Origin: a bacterium
Lineage (GTDB): Bacteria; Krumholzibacteriota; Krumholzibacteriia; LZORAL124-64-63
Length of the DNA: 35,168 bases
Assembly (NCBI GenBank): GCA_018829565.1
Contig: JAHJTW010000204.1
Location: 1-35,168 of the forward strand
Direction of reading: 5' to 3'
Below, piece by piece: positions 15,144-23,961 of the stretch. Position 1 is the stretch's first letter; each line of letters opens with the position of its first letter. The notes beneath the pieces were generated by a model. It was given only the letters and a program-made list of their open reading frames with translations, had not been told where the DNA came from and searched no databases. A program made the translations under genes and the position numbers.

Positions 15144-18100
15144 ATGAAAACCACGAAATTCTGCAGCAGGGGCGCGCTCATCCTTGCTGCTGCGGTCTGC
15201 GGCCTCCTCGCCTGGACCACCGCCGTCGCCGCCGAATTCCACGACTACCCTTGCGAACCCGATCTTATCGAGATCATGTTCATCCAGGAATCCATGGTGC
15301 GTCTGATCGGCGGCTGGCCCGAGGACTTCTCCGGTTTGAACGCCACCGAAGGCGTCGACGTGGTCCTGGCCGCCGCCGGCGGCGGCGAGTGGATGCGCCT
15401 GACGGACGTGCCCGAGGCCGTCCTGGACGACCTGGCCTTCAATGCCGAGCTGAACCTCGGCGAGCCGGTCTACAACCTGAACAACATCTACCGCATCCGG
15501 CTGTTCAGCGGCATCGATCCGCGGCTGGTCGCTTTCGATCTGGAGAACCTGCCAGGGGTCCACCTGGCCTATCCGGTGTCCCTGCCGCCCGAACTTCCGG
15601 TGCCCGGCGATTTCTCGTCCAGCCAGAACTACCTCGACCCTGCTGCAAGCACTCCGACCGGTGTCGACGCCCGGTATGCCTGGACCCAGACCGGCGGCAC
15701 GGGCTCAGGGGTGACCATCTGCGATCTGGAATACAGCTGGAACTACAATCACAGCGACCTGACCAAGGCCGCAGGTTCCCAGATCAACCTGAATACGGCC
15801 GACCCGTTCAGCAACACGGATCACGGCACGGCCGTGATCGGCGAGCTCGTTTCCGACAGCAACGGCTGGGGGACGACCGGAGTATCCCACGGCGCCAACC
15901 TCATGACCTGCGGCACCTATTACGGGCTCCCCTCACCCACCTGGAACATCGCCGGGGCCATCGCCATCGCAGCCACGAACCTGACTTACGGCGACGTGAT
16001 GCTCCTGGAGCAGCAATGGGACTACACGGGCAACAGCGGTTACGTGCCGGTGGAATGGTATCCTCATACGACGCCGGCATCCCAGAGCCTCACGGCCGTC
16101 TATGCCGCCATTCAGAACGCCGTCGGGAACGGCATCAGCGTGGTCGAAGCCGGAGGTAACGGGGGCATCGACACCGATACGATGACCTGGTACGGCGACT
16201 CGGGCGCCGTGATCGTCGGAGCGGGCGGCGCCTATGCCGGAGGCACCTACCCCAACGGTGACCTGCAGAAGCTCTGGTTCTCGAGTTACGGGTCCCGGTT
16301 CGACGTCCACGCCTGGGGCGAGAACGTGGTGACCACCGGCTACGGTGATTATTACAGTGCCGAGGGCACCAATCTCTGGTACACGAGCACCTTCAGCGGC
16401 ACGTCCAGCGCCTCCCCCATCGTCGCCGGCGCCATCGCCTGCCTCAACGGGTGGTACGCGGCCAACGTTTCCAGCACGCCTCTTGCGCCGGGGACCATCC
16501 GGACCACACTCAAGGCCACCGGGACGGCGCAGGTCACGCCCCCGGCCGGGAACATCGGCCCGCGGCCCGATCTGTACGCCGCCATCCAGTCCCTGATCGT
16601 CGTCCCGCCAGCCAGCTGGACCGACGTGACCGCCGGCCCCCTGGGCGACACCGGGTTCGGCAAGAGCGTCGCCTGGGGCGATTACGACAACGACGGGGAT
16701 GACGACCTTTACATCACCAACACCCAGAGCCAGAACCGCGTCCTGCGCAACGACGGGCCGCTGGGCTTCGCCGACGTCACCACCCCCATCGAGGCCAACT
16801 TCCTGTTCGCCGGCGCGGCCGAGTGGGGCGACTTCGACAACGACGGCGATCTGGACCTCTACTGCGGCAACTGGGGAGCGATGAATCGCCTGTACCGCAA
16901 CGACGGCCCGCTGGGTTTCTTCAACGCCACCATGCCGCCGGTGGACGACATCCAGGACGGCTCCGGCGTCGCCTGGGTCGACTTCGACAACGACGCCTTC
17001 CTCGACCTCCACGTCTCGACCATGCACCTGGCCACCGACCGGCTGTTCCAGCAGCTGCCCGGCGGCATGGGGACGTTCATCGACGCCACCATCCCCCCCA
17101 TCGACAACCCCCTGGACTCGCACGACGCGGCCTGGAGCGACTTCGACAACGACGGCGACCTGGACTGCTACGCGGTGAACCTGAACGGCCCGAACGAGAT
17201 GTTCATGAACTTCGGCAACGGGGTGTTCATGCCGTTCGCCGACCCCGCCATCAGGGATCCCGGCCAGGGCAGCGGGGCCTGCTGGGGCGACTTCGACAAT
17301 GACGGGCGGCAGGACCTCTACCTGACCAACCAGACTTCCGGGAACCGACTGTATCGCAATACGGGACTGCTCTTCGTCGACGTGACCAACGGTCCCCTGG
17401 CTGACCCGATGGGCATGGGGATGGGAGCCTCCTGGGCCGATTACGACAACGACGGCGACCTCGATCTCTACCTGGCCAACCAGAACGGCGCCAACAAGCT
17501 GCTCCGCAACGACGGCAACTTCCTGTTCAGCGACGACACCAACGGCCCCCTCGGCGACATCGGCTCCGGCCAGGGCACCGCCTGGGCGGACTACGACAAC
17601 GACGGCGATCTGGACATCTACCTGATGAACGCCGGATCGGCCAACAAGCTGTTCCGCAACGACATCAACAACGGAAATCACTGGGTACAGTTCGAATTGC
17701 ACGGGTTCAACTGCAACGCCGCGGCCATCGGCGCGAAGGTGAAGATCGTCAGCGCCGGACAGGCCCAGCACCGCGAGCTGGGAACCGCGGCCGGTTACTG
17801 CTCGCAGAACTCGTTCAGGGTGCACTTCGGGCTGGGACCCAATGTCGTGGTCGATACCCTTGTCATCGACTGGCCAGGCTACGGCAAGGAGACCTTCCTG
17901 GCCCTGGCGGGCGACAACCGGTACTCCATCCACCAGAACCCCGCCTCGGCCGCGCCCGGACCGGCGGGGGCGGCGACCACCCGCCTGCATCCCGGATCGC
18001 CCAACCCGTTCAATCCGTCCACCACCATCAAGTTCGAACTGCGCGGGACCGGACCGATTAGCCTGGAGATCTACGACGTGGCGGGCCGCTGCCTGAAGAC

Positions 18101-18251
18101 CTTGGCTTCCGGGGAGATGTCCGCCGGCTCCCACAGCGTCGTCTGGCGCGGCGACGACCGGGATGGACGCACCCTGCCCTCGGGCGTCTACTTCGCCCGT
18201 CTGCAGGCCGACGGGACGACCCGGACCACCAAGCTGCTGATGATGAAATAG
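15144..18251 (+). CDS. Secreted subtilase fused to FG-GAP/UnbV-like repeats and a FlgD-Ig domain
   Basis: The 1035-residue protein starts at the ATG at 15144 behind CCGGGGGGAATC; residues 1-30 are a signal peptide (ILAAAVCGLLAWTTAVAA). The S8 domain (about 175-490) has Asp194 (TICDLEYSW), His227 (TDHGTAVIGE), oxyanion Asn339 (VEAGGNGG) and Ser421 (FSGTSSASPIVAGA); the motifs are divergent from the subtilase at 1599-4901. Residues about 505-850 hold seven repeats with a W-x-D-[FY]-DNDG-x-x-D-L-Y core, the calcium-binding FG-GAP/VCBS type. A UnbV/ASPIC-like segment follows (HWVQFELHGFNCNAAAIGAK ... LVIDWPG, about 850-935), and residues about 955-1035 form a FlgD-Ig/type IX-like domain ending LLMMK. 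A protease carrying a beta-propeller is expected to act extracellularly or at the surface; the target is unknown. Confidence 0.93.
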   Translation: MKTTKFCSRGALILAAAVCGLLAWTTAVAAEFHDYPCEPDLIEIMFIQESMVRLIGGWPEDFSGLNATEGVDVVLAAAGGGEWMRLTDVPEAVLDDLAFNAELNLGEPVYNLNNIYRIRLFSGIDPRLVAFDLENLPGVHLAYPVSLPPELPVPGDFSSSQNYLDPAASTPTGVDARYAWTQTGGTGSGVTICDLEYSWNYNHSDLTKAAGSQINLNTADPFSNTDHGTAVIGELVSDSNGWGTTGVSHGANLMTCGTYYGLPSPTWNIAGAIAIAATNLTYGDVMLLEQQWDYTGNSGYVPVEWYPHTTPASQSLTAVYAAIQNAVGNGISVVEAGGNGGIDTDTMTWYGDSGAVIVGAGGAYAGGTYPNGDLQKLWFSSYGSRFDVHAWGENVVTTGYGDYYSAEGTNLWYTSTFSGTSSASPIVAGAIACLNGWYAANVSSTPLAPGTIRTTLKATGTAQVTPPAGNIGPRPDLYAAIQSLIVVPPASWTDVTAGPLGDTGFGKSVAWGDYDNDGDDDLYITNTQSQNRVLRNDGPLGFADVTTPIEANFLFAGAAEWGDFDNDGDLDLYCGNWGAMNRLYRNDGPLGFFNATMPPVDDIQDGSGVAWVDFDNDAFLDLHVSTMHLATDRLFQQLPGGMGTFIDATIPPIDNPLDSHDAAWSDFDNDGDLDCYAVNLNGPNEMFMNFGNGVFMPFADPAIRDPGQGSGACWGDFDNDGRQDLYLTNQTSGNRLYRNTGLLFVDVTNGPLADPMGMGMGASWADYDNDGDLDLYLANQNGANKLLRNDGNFLFSDDTNGPLGDIGSGQGTAWADYDNDGDLDIYLMNAGSANKLFRNDINNGNHWVQFELHGFNCNAAAIGAKVKIVSAGQAQHRELGTAAGYCSQNSFRVHFGLGPNVVVDTLVIDWPGYGKETFLALAGDNRYSIHQNPASAAPGPAGAATTRLHPGSPNPFNPSTTIKFELRGTGPISLEIYDVAGRCLKTLASGEMSAGSHSVVWRGDDRDGRTLPSGVYFARLQADGTTRTTKLLMMK
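16672..17625 (+). repeat. Seven FG-GAP/VCBS-type coding repeats
   Basis: Seven in-frame repeats encode variants of W-[GASV]-D-[YF]-D-N-D-G-D-x-D-[LIC]-Y, beginning near 16672, 16825, 16975, 17134, 17284, 17434 and 17584, about 150 bases apart. The DxDxDG pattern is a calcium loop. The third copy (DFDNDAFLDL) lost the glycine. Seven copies fit a single seven-bladed propeller. Confidence 0.8.
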
Positions 18252-18265
18252 GATCCCCCCTGGAT

Positions 18266-18293
18266 GCGGCCGCCCCTCCCGGGGGGCGGCCGC
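18266..18293 (+). terminator. Terminator-like hairpin after the second subtilase
   Basis: GCGGCCGCCCC (18266-18276) and GGGGCGGCCGC (18283-18293) form a perfect 11-pair stem with a six-base loop, 15 bases after the stop. It lacks a U-run but is very stable, and it lies before the sucA promoter. Confidence 0.6.
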
Positions 18294-18380
18294 CTGCGTC
18301 GGCAGGTCCGGGGGCCGGCCGGCGTAGCGGGTTCTCCGGAATCCCTTATCATTTAGACGGAAAATCATTCGCAGTTGGCC

Positions 18381-18409
18381 TTGCGAATACTTGATCAAAA
18401 TTGTATTAT
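18381..18409 (+). promoter_or_regulatory. Sigma70-type promoter of the sucA-sucB-lpdA operon
   Basis: TTGCGA (18381-18386), a 17-base spacer and TATTAT (18404-18409; five of six to TATAAT) lie about 65 bases before the sucA start, in an AT-rich pocket just after the previous gene's hairpin. It is one of the two best consensus promoters in the window. Confidence 0.65.
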
Positions 18410-18475
18410 TTTAGGCCAGAGGACGGTGGCCGCGGTCGCCGTCCATTTCCATGGAACCCCACCCGGGACATGACG

Positions 18476-21310
18476 ATGGCCACGGACAAGCCCAGAGATC
18501 CCAATACCTTGAGCCTCTACTACGCCGACCGGCTCTACCGGAGCTGGCAGGAGGACCCGGCCAGCGTGCCGGTCCACTGGCGCAGTTTCTTCGCCGCCCA
18601 GGAGGCGGCCGGCTCCGCCGTCGACGAGGCGGGCACCCGCAGCCTGGCCGCAGCCAGCGCCACGGACCTGACCAAGCAGAGCCTCGTGGGCCAGCTCATC
18701 CGCAACTTCCGGGTGAGGGGTCACCGCATCGCCAGGGTCAATCCCCTGTCCGAACCCGAGGAGACCCCGGTCGAGCTGACCCTCGACTACTACGGGTTCA
18801 CGGAGGCGGACCTGGACTCCGTCTTCTCTGCGGGGACCTTCAGCCCCGGCGACATGCTGCCGTTGAGGGAGATCCACCAAGGGCTGCTGGACACCTACGC
18901 CCGGTCCATCGGCGTGCAGTTCATGCACATCGACGACCTCGGCCGGCGCGAGTGGCTGCAGGAGCGGATGGAAAGCACCCGCAACCGCCTGGACCTGCCG
19001 CACCAGGACCAGCAGCGCATCCTGCAGCGCCTGGTCGACGCGGAGATCTTCGAGGATTTCATCCAGAACAAGTACCTCGGCGCCAAGCGGTTCTCCCTCG
19101 AGGGCGCCGAGAGCCTCATCCCCCTGCTGGACCTGGCCATCGAGCACGCGGCCACCCAGCGGATCGACAAGATGGTCATCGGCATGGCCCACCGCGGACG
19201 CCTGAACGTCCTGGCCAACATCCTGGAAAAGAGCCCGCGGCGCATCTTCCAGGAGTTCGAGGACGCCGACGCCGAGACCTTCCTGGGCCACGGGGACGTC
19301 AAGTACCACCTGGGCCACCACTCAGACTGGAAGGCCCAGAACGGCAAGGTCGTCCACCTGTCGCTCTGCTTCAATCCCAGCCACCTGGAGTTCGTCAACC
19401 CCGTCGCCCTGGGCCGGGTCCGCGCCCGCCAGGAACGCATCGGCGACGCCGGACACGACCACAGCATGGCCGTGCTCATCCACGGGGACGCCTCCTTCAT
19501 CGGGCAGGGCGTCATCCAGGAGACCCTGAACCTCTCGGAGCTGAGGGGCTACCGCAGCGGCGGCGCCCTGCACATCGTGATCAACAACCAGGTCGGCTTC
19601 ACCACCGATCCCCATGACGCCCGCTCCTCGCGATACTGCACCGACGTCGCCAGGATGCTCCAGGTGCCCATCTTCCACGTGAACGGCGAGGATCCCGAGG
19701 CGGTGGCCCAGGTGGTCCGCCTGGCGCTCGACTACCGCCGCGAATACCGCCGCGACGTGATCATCGACCTGTACTGTTACCGCCGGCGCGGTCACAACGA
19801 GACCGACGAGCCTGCTTTCACGCAGCCGCAGATGTACGCGAAGATCCGCCGGATGTCCTCGGTGAGGCAGGGCTACCTCAAGCGCCTGACGGCCATCGGC
19901 AAGGTGACCCCCCAGCTGGCCGAGGACCTGGTGCAGGCCCGCAAGCAACGCCTGCAGGAGATCCTCGACGAGGTCAGGGAAAAGGAACCGGCGATCGCGC
20001 TCGAACGCACCCGCGTGCTGGGGCCGGTGTGGAAGGAGTACCAGGGCGGACCCGAGCCCGGCGGCCCCCCGGTCATCACCGGAGTGACCCACGAACAGGC
20101 CGTTTCCGTGCTCGAGGGCACGGCGCGGCTGCCCGAGGGCTTCACGCCCCATCCCAAGATCAAGCGTCTGCTGGAGCAGCGGCTGGCCATGGCCCGGGGG
20201 GACGAACCCCTGGACTGGGCGGCCGCCGAGGCCCTGGCCTTCGGCACCCTCGCCTGCGAGGGGCACCCCGTCCGCCTGAGCGGCCAGGACAGCCAGCGGG
20301 GCACCTTCAGCCACCGGCACAGCGTCCTGCACGACTTCGAGACCGGCGCCGAGCACATGCCGCTGGCTCACCTGCAGGACGGCCAGGCCAAGGTGACGAT
20401 CCTCAACAGCCCCCTTTCGGAGGTCGGGGTGCTGGCCTTCGAGTACGGTTTCAGCCTGACCTACCCGGAGGCGCTGGTGGCCTGGGAAGCCCAGTTCGGC
20501 GACTTCTGCAACGTCGCCCAGCCGATCATCGACCAGTTCATCGCCAGCGGCGAGAGCAAGTGGGGGATGCTGTCCGGGCTGGTGATGGTCCTGCCCCACG
20601 GGTTCGAAGGCATGGGCCCCGAGCACAGCAGCGCCCGGCTGGAACGCTTCATGAGCCTTGCGGCCGAGGACAACCTGCAGATCGTCAATCCCACCACTCC
20701 GGCCCAGCTCTTCCACGTGCTGCGGCGCCAGGTGTGGCGGCACTGGCGCAAGCCCCTGGTGATCCTGTCGCCCAAGAGCCTGCTGCGCCACAAGGATTGC
20801 GTCTCGCCCCTGGGCGAGTTCACCGAGGGTTTCTTCCATCCGCTGCTCGAGGATCCGGCCGCGCCCGATCCGCAGGGCGTCTCGCGCATCCTGGTGTGCA
20901 GCGGCAAGATCTACTACGACCTGATCGCCGAGCGCGAACGCCTGGACCGCCGGGACGTCGCCATCCTGCGGCTGGAACAGCCCTATCCCCTGCCCGCCAG
21001 CGCCCTGGTGGGCGCCGTGGACCGCTATCCCGACGGCACCCCCCTGCTGTGGGTCCAGGAGGAGCCGGCGAACATGGGCGTCTGGCCCTACCTGCGCTAC
21101 CGTTTCGGCGAGAAGCTGCTCGGAAGGCCCCTGCTGGGCGCCTGCCGCCCGGAAGCCGCCAGCCCGGCCACCGGATCGGCGGCCAGCCACAAGCTCGAAC
21201 TCTGCATCCTTCTCGACCGGATCTTCGGGTCGCTGGCCGGCGCCTCCGGCCAGATCACCGGCGCCTGGAGCGCCTACCAAGGAGCGAACAACGCATGTCG
21301 GTCGAAGTGA
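18476..21310 (+). CDS. sucA: 2-oxoglutarate dehydrogenase E1 component
   Basis: The 944-residue protein catalyses thiamine-diphosphate-dependent decarboxylation of 2-oxoglutarate and passes the succinyl group to the lipoyl arm of SucB, in the TCA cycle. Residues about 12-40 (LSLYYADRLYRSWQEDP) are the E1 N-terminal segment. Then come MAHRGRLNVLANI (about 237-249), the TPP/metal motif GDASFIGQG (about 337-345) through NNQVGFTTDP, RRRGHNETDEPAFTQP, and the C-terminal transketolase-like part with QDSQRGTFSHRHSVLHD (about 603-619) and LPHGFEGMGPEHSSARLERF. Length is close to the 933 residues of E. coli SucA, with no fused E2 domain as in actinobacterial Kgd. I prefer the ATG at 18476 because GGGA is seven bases away; the ATG at 18470 is possible. 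The stop overlaps sucB by 16 bases. Confidence 0.97.
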   Translation: MATDKPRDPNTLSLYYADRLYRSWQEDPASVPVHWRSFFAAQEAAGSAVDEAGTRSLAAASATDLTKQSLVGQLIRNFRVRGHRIARVNPLSEPEETPVELTLDYYGFTEADLDSVFSAGTFSPGDMLPLREIHQGLLDTYARSIGVQFMHIDDLGRREWLQERMESTRNRLDLPHQDQQRILQRLVDAEIFEDFIQNKYLGAKRFSLEGAESLIPLLDLAIEHAATQRIDKMVIGMAHRGRLNVLANILEKSPRRIFQEFEDADAETFLGHGDVKYHLGHHSDWKAQNGKVVHLSLCFNPSHLEFVNPVALGRVRARQERIGDAGHDHSMAVLIHGDASFIGQGVIQETLNLSELRGYRSGGALHIVINNQVGFTTDPHDARSSRYCTDVARMLQVPIFHVNGEDPEAVAQVVRLALDYRREYRRDVIIDLYCYRRRGHNETDEPAFTQPQMYAKIRRMSSVRQGYLKRLTAIGKVTPQLAEDLVQARKQRLQEILDEVREKEPAIALERTRVLGPVWKEYQGGPEPGGPPVITGVTHEQAVSVLEGTARLPEGFTPHPKIKRLLEQRLAMARGDEPLDWAAAEALAFGTLACEGHPVRLSGQDSQRGTFSHRHSVLHDFETGAEHMPLAHLQDGQAKVTILNSPLSEVGVLAFEYGFSLTYPEALVAWEAQFGDFCNVAQPIIDQFIASGESKWGMLSGLVMVLPHGFEGMGPEHSSARLERFMSLAAEDNLQIVNPTTPAQLFHVLRRQVWRHWRKPLVILSPKSLLRHKDCVSPLGEFTEGFFHPLLEDPAAPDPQGVSRILVCSGKIYYDLIAERERLDRRDVAILRLEQPYPLPASALVGAVDRYPDGTPLLWVQEEPANMGVWPYLRYRFGEKLLGRPLLGACRPEAASPATGSAASHKLELCILLDRIFGSLAGASGQITGAWSAYQGANNACRSK

Positions 21311-22536
21311 CCGTTCCCGCCCTGGGGGAATCCATCACCGAAGTCCAGGTCGCGGCCTGGCTGAAGCAGCCCGGCGACCAGGTGGCCCTCGACGAGCCCC
21401 TGGTGGAGATCGAATCGGACAAGGCGACCGTCGAGGTCCCCGCCCCCGTGGCCGGCGTGCTGGGAGAGATCCTCAAGCAGCCGGGCGAGATGGCCGTCGT
21501 CGGCGAGATCCTGGCGCGCATCGAGGAGGGCGCCGGGGCGAAACCGGCCGAGTCCACGGACAAACCGAAGGAACCCGCCGCCGCGGACGCCCCGGACGCC
21601 CCGGACACCCCGGTCATGCCTGCGGCCAGGCGCGTGCTGGCCGAGAAGGGCGCCGATCCCGCCGACGTGAAGGGCACCGGGCCCGGTGGACGCGTCCTGA
21701 AGGAGGACGCCCTGGCCCACGAGTCGGCGGAGCCCAGCGAGCCCGCCGCAGCCGACGCGCCCGCCGCAGCAAAAAACGGGGATTCGTCCCCGTCGCGGCC
21801 CGACCCGGCTCCCGCTCCCGCGGCGGCTGCCGGCGGCCGGACTGTGCGCGAGGTGCCCATGAGCATGATCCGGCGGAAGATCGCCGAGCGGCTGGTCCAG
21901 TCGCAGCAGCAGGGCGCCCTGCTGACGACCTTCAACGAGATCGACATGTCGCGGGTCATCGCCCTGCGCAAGGAACACCAGGAGGCCTTCACCGCCAGGT
22001 ACGGCGTGAAGCTGGGATTCATGAGCTTCTTCGTGCGCGCGGCCGTCGAGGCCCTGCAGCTCGTGCCCGAGCTCAACGCCCAGATCCACGAGCAGATCAT
22101 CCACTACCACGACTACCAGGACATCGGGGTGGCCGTCGGCGGCGGCAAGGGGCTGGTCGTGCCGGTGCTGCGCAACGCCGAGAGCATGGACTTCGGGACC
22201 ATCGAGCAGACCATCGCCGATTTCGGAGCCCGCGCCGCTGCGAACAAGCTGGACCTGACCGAGCTGGAGGGCGGCACCTTCACCATCAGCAACGGCGGGG
22301 TCTACGGGTCGCTGATGTCCACGCCGATCATCAACCCGCCCCAGAGCGGGGTGCTCGGGCTGCACGCCATCCAGGACCGGCCGGTCGCCGTGGACGGCCA
22401 GGTGGTCATCAAGCCCATGATGTACGTGGCCATGACCTACGACCACCGGATCGTGGACGGCCGGGAGGCCGTCATGTTCCTCAAGCACGTCAAGCACTGC
22501 GTCGAGCAGCCCGAGCGGCTGCTGCTGAAGGTCTGA
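21295..22536 (+). CDS. sucB: Dihydrolipoyllysine succinyltransferase, E2 of 2-oxoglutarate dehydrogenase
   Basis: The 413-residue E2 starts at the ATG at 21295, inside the end of sucA, behind AAGGAG. Residues 1-76 are a lipoyl domain with the lipoylated Lys43 in EIESDKATVEVP. An Ala/Pro/Asp-rich linker follows, then a peripheral-subunit-binding domain at about 104-140 (VMPAARRVLAEKGADP, GTGPGGRVLKEDAL), a second flexible linker, and the acyltransferase core from about 180, with ISNGGVYGSLMSTPIINPPQ and the catalytic YDHRIVDG (His384, Asp388). It moves the succinyl group from E1 to CoA. The GSLMSTPIINPPQ substrate-channel sequence and the adjacent sucA favour SucB over a pyruvate or branched-chain E2. 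It is translationally coupled to sucA and followed two bases later by lpdA. Confidence 0.97.
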   Translation: MSVEVTVPALGESITEVQVAAWLKQPGDQVALDEPLVEIESDKATVEVPAPVAGVLGEILKQPGEMAVVGEILARIEEGAGAKPAESTDKPKEPAAADAPDAPDTPVMPAARRVLAEKGADPADVKGTGPGGRVLKEDALAHESAEPSEPAAADAPAAAKNGDSSPSRPDPAPAPAAAAGGRTVREVPMSMIRRKIAERLVQSQQQGALLTTFNEIDMSRVIALRKEHQEAFTARYGVKLGFMSFFVRAAVEALQLVPELNAQIHEQIIHYHDYQDIGVAVGGGKGLVVPVLRNAESMDFGTIEQTIADFGARAAANKLDLTELEGGTFTISNGGVYGSLMSTPIINPPQSGVLGLHAIQDRPVAVDGQVVIKPMMYVAMTYDHRIVDGREAVMFLKHVKHCVEQPERLLLKV

Positions 22537-22538
22537 GC

Positions 22539-23948
22539 ATGAGCGGAAACGATGCCTTCGATCTGGTCGTCATCGGTGCGGGGCCCGGCGGGTACGCCGC
22601 CGCCCTGCGCGCGGCCCAGCTTGGCCTGAAGACGGCCTGCATCGAGAAGGAGAAGCGCCTGGGGGGCACCTGCCTGCGGATAGGCTGCATCCCCAGCAAG
22701 GCCCTGCTCGAATCCAGCCACAAGTTCACCGAGACCGCCGGCGGCCTGGCGGAACACGGCATCAAGGTCAAGGACCCCGGGCTGGACCTGGCGGCCATGC
22801 ACCGGCGCAAGGACGGCATCGTCGAGCAGCTGACCGGCGGGATCGACGGCTTGTTCAAGCAGCACAAGGTCTCCCGGTATGTGGGGACGGGGCGGCTGGA
22901 CGGGCCCGGCCGGGTGGTCGTCGCCGCGGCTGACGGTGGGGAAACCGCCCTGAAGGCGAAGTCCGTCATCCTGGCCACCGGCAGCCAGCCTGCCGATCTG
23001 ACCGGGGTGAAGCGGGACGGCCGCATCGTCGGCGACTCGACCACCGCCCTGGCCTACGCCGAGGTGCCCAAGCACCTGGTGGTGATCGGGGCAGGATACA
23101 TCGGCCTGGAACTGGGATCGGTCTGGAAGCGGCTGGGCGCCAAGGTCACCGTGGTCGAGTACCTCGACCGCATCCTGCCCGGCACCGACGGGGAGATCGC
23201 CCGCGAAGCCCTGCGCATCTTCAAGAAGCAGGGGCTGGAATTCGTCCTGGGCGCCCGGGTGACCGGGGCGAAGGTCGGGGGCCCGGGCGAGGGGTCCTAC
23301 GCCACCGTCACCATCGAGGGTCGCGACCCCCTGGAGGCCGATCGGGTCCTGGTGGCCGTGGGTCGCCGTCCGTTCACGTCGGACCTCGGCCTGGAAACCG
23401 TGGGCGTCACCCCCGACGACCGGGGTTTCCTGACCGTCGATGCGGATTTCCAGACCACGGCTCCCGGGGTTTACGCCCTCGGGGACGTCATCGGGGGCCC
23501 CCTGCTCGCCCACAAGGCCACCGACGAGGGCGTGGCCTGCGCCGAACGGCTGGCCGGCCATGCTGGTTATGTCGACCGGTCGATCATCCCTGGGGTGTGT
23601 TATACCGAACCGGAGATCGCCACAGTCGGCCGCACCGAAGAGCAATTGCGCGAGGCGGGCGTGAAGTTCCGGAAGGGCGTCTACCCCTTCCGGGCCAACG
23701 GCCGGGCCCTGGCCCTGGGGCACATCGACGGACGGGTGAAGATCCTGGCCGATGCCGGCACCGACCGCCTGCTGGGCGTGCACATCATCGGTCCTCGCGC
23801 CGGGGACCTCATCGCCGAGGCCACCGCCGCCATGGCCTACGGCGCTTCGAGCGAGGATCTGGCCCTCGTCTGCCACGCCCATCCGACCCTGTCGGAGGTC
23901 GTGAAGGAAGCCGCCCTGGCGACCTTCGACCGTCCCCTGCACGGCTGA
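22539..23948 (+). CDS. lpdA: Dihydrolipoamide dehydrogenase (E3)
   Basis: The 469-residue flavoprotein reoxidises the E2 dihydrolipoyl group with FAD and NAD+. The FAD-binding VVIGAGPGGYAAALRAAQLG lies at residues 10-29, and the redox disulfide is Cys45/Cys50 in GGTCLRIGCIPSK. The NAD-binding fold is VVIGAGYIGLELGSVWKRLG (about 184-203); the second FAD motif is TTAPGVYALGDVIGGPLLAH (about 307-326). The C-terminal dimer domain ends with the catalytic His448-Glu453 pair in HAHPTLSEVVKEA. It begins two bases after the sucB stop, completing an E1-E2-E3 operon; it may also serve other 2-oxoacid complexes or glycine cleavage. Length and motifs are canonical. The stop lies 13 bases from the convergent ADP-ribosylglycohydrolase stop. 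Confidence 0.98.
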   Translation: MSGNDAFDLVVIGAGPGGYAAALRAAQLGLKTACIEKEKRLGGTCLRIGCIPSKALLESSHKFTETAGGLAEHGIKVKDPGLDLAAMHRRKDGIVEQLTGGIDGLFKQHKVSRYVGTGRLDGPGRVVVAAADGGETALKAKSVILATGSQPADLTGVKRDGRIVGDSTTALAYAEVPKHLVVIGAGYIGLELGSVWKRLGAKVTVVEYLDRILPGTDGEIAREALRIFKKQGLEFVLGARVTGAKVGGPGEGSYATVTIEGRDPLEADRVLVAVGRRPFTSDLGLETVGVTPDDRGFLTVDADFQTTAPGVYALGDVIGGPLLAHKATDEGVACAERLAGHAGYVDRSIIPGVCYTEPEIATVGRTEEQLREAGVKFRKGVYPFRANGRALALGHIDGRVKILADAGTDRLLGVHIIGPRAGDLIAEATAAMAYGASSEDLALVCHAHPTLSEVVKEAALATFDRPLHG

Positions 23949-23961
23949 AGGCCGCCCCGGT

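Noticed and set aside
16672-17625. A CRISPR-like or non-coding tandem repeat array.
   Set aside because: The periodicity of about 150 bases is in frame and comes from FG-GAP protein repeats; the nucleotide copies diverge at third codon positions.
15933-18398. An 821-codon minus-strand frame opposite the second subtilase.
   Set aside because: Its regular AVVVVV-like patterns are the complement of the DNDGD repeats; it is a shadow.
18401-18475. A longer N-terminus for sucA starting at 18401.
   Set aside because: It overlaps the predicted -10 box, has no ribosome site, and the added residues do not resemble E1 proteins.
19322-21280. A 652-codon minus-strand frame opposite sucA.
   Set aside because: sucA is unambiguous and the antisense frame has no motif or start signal.
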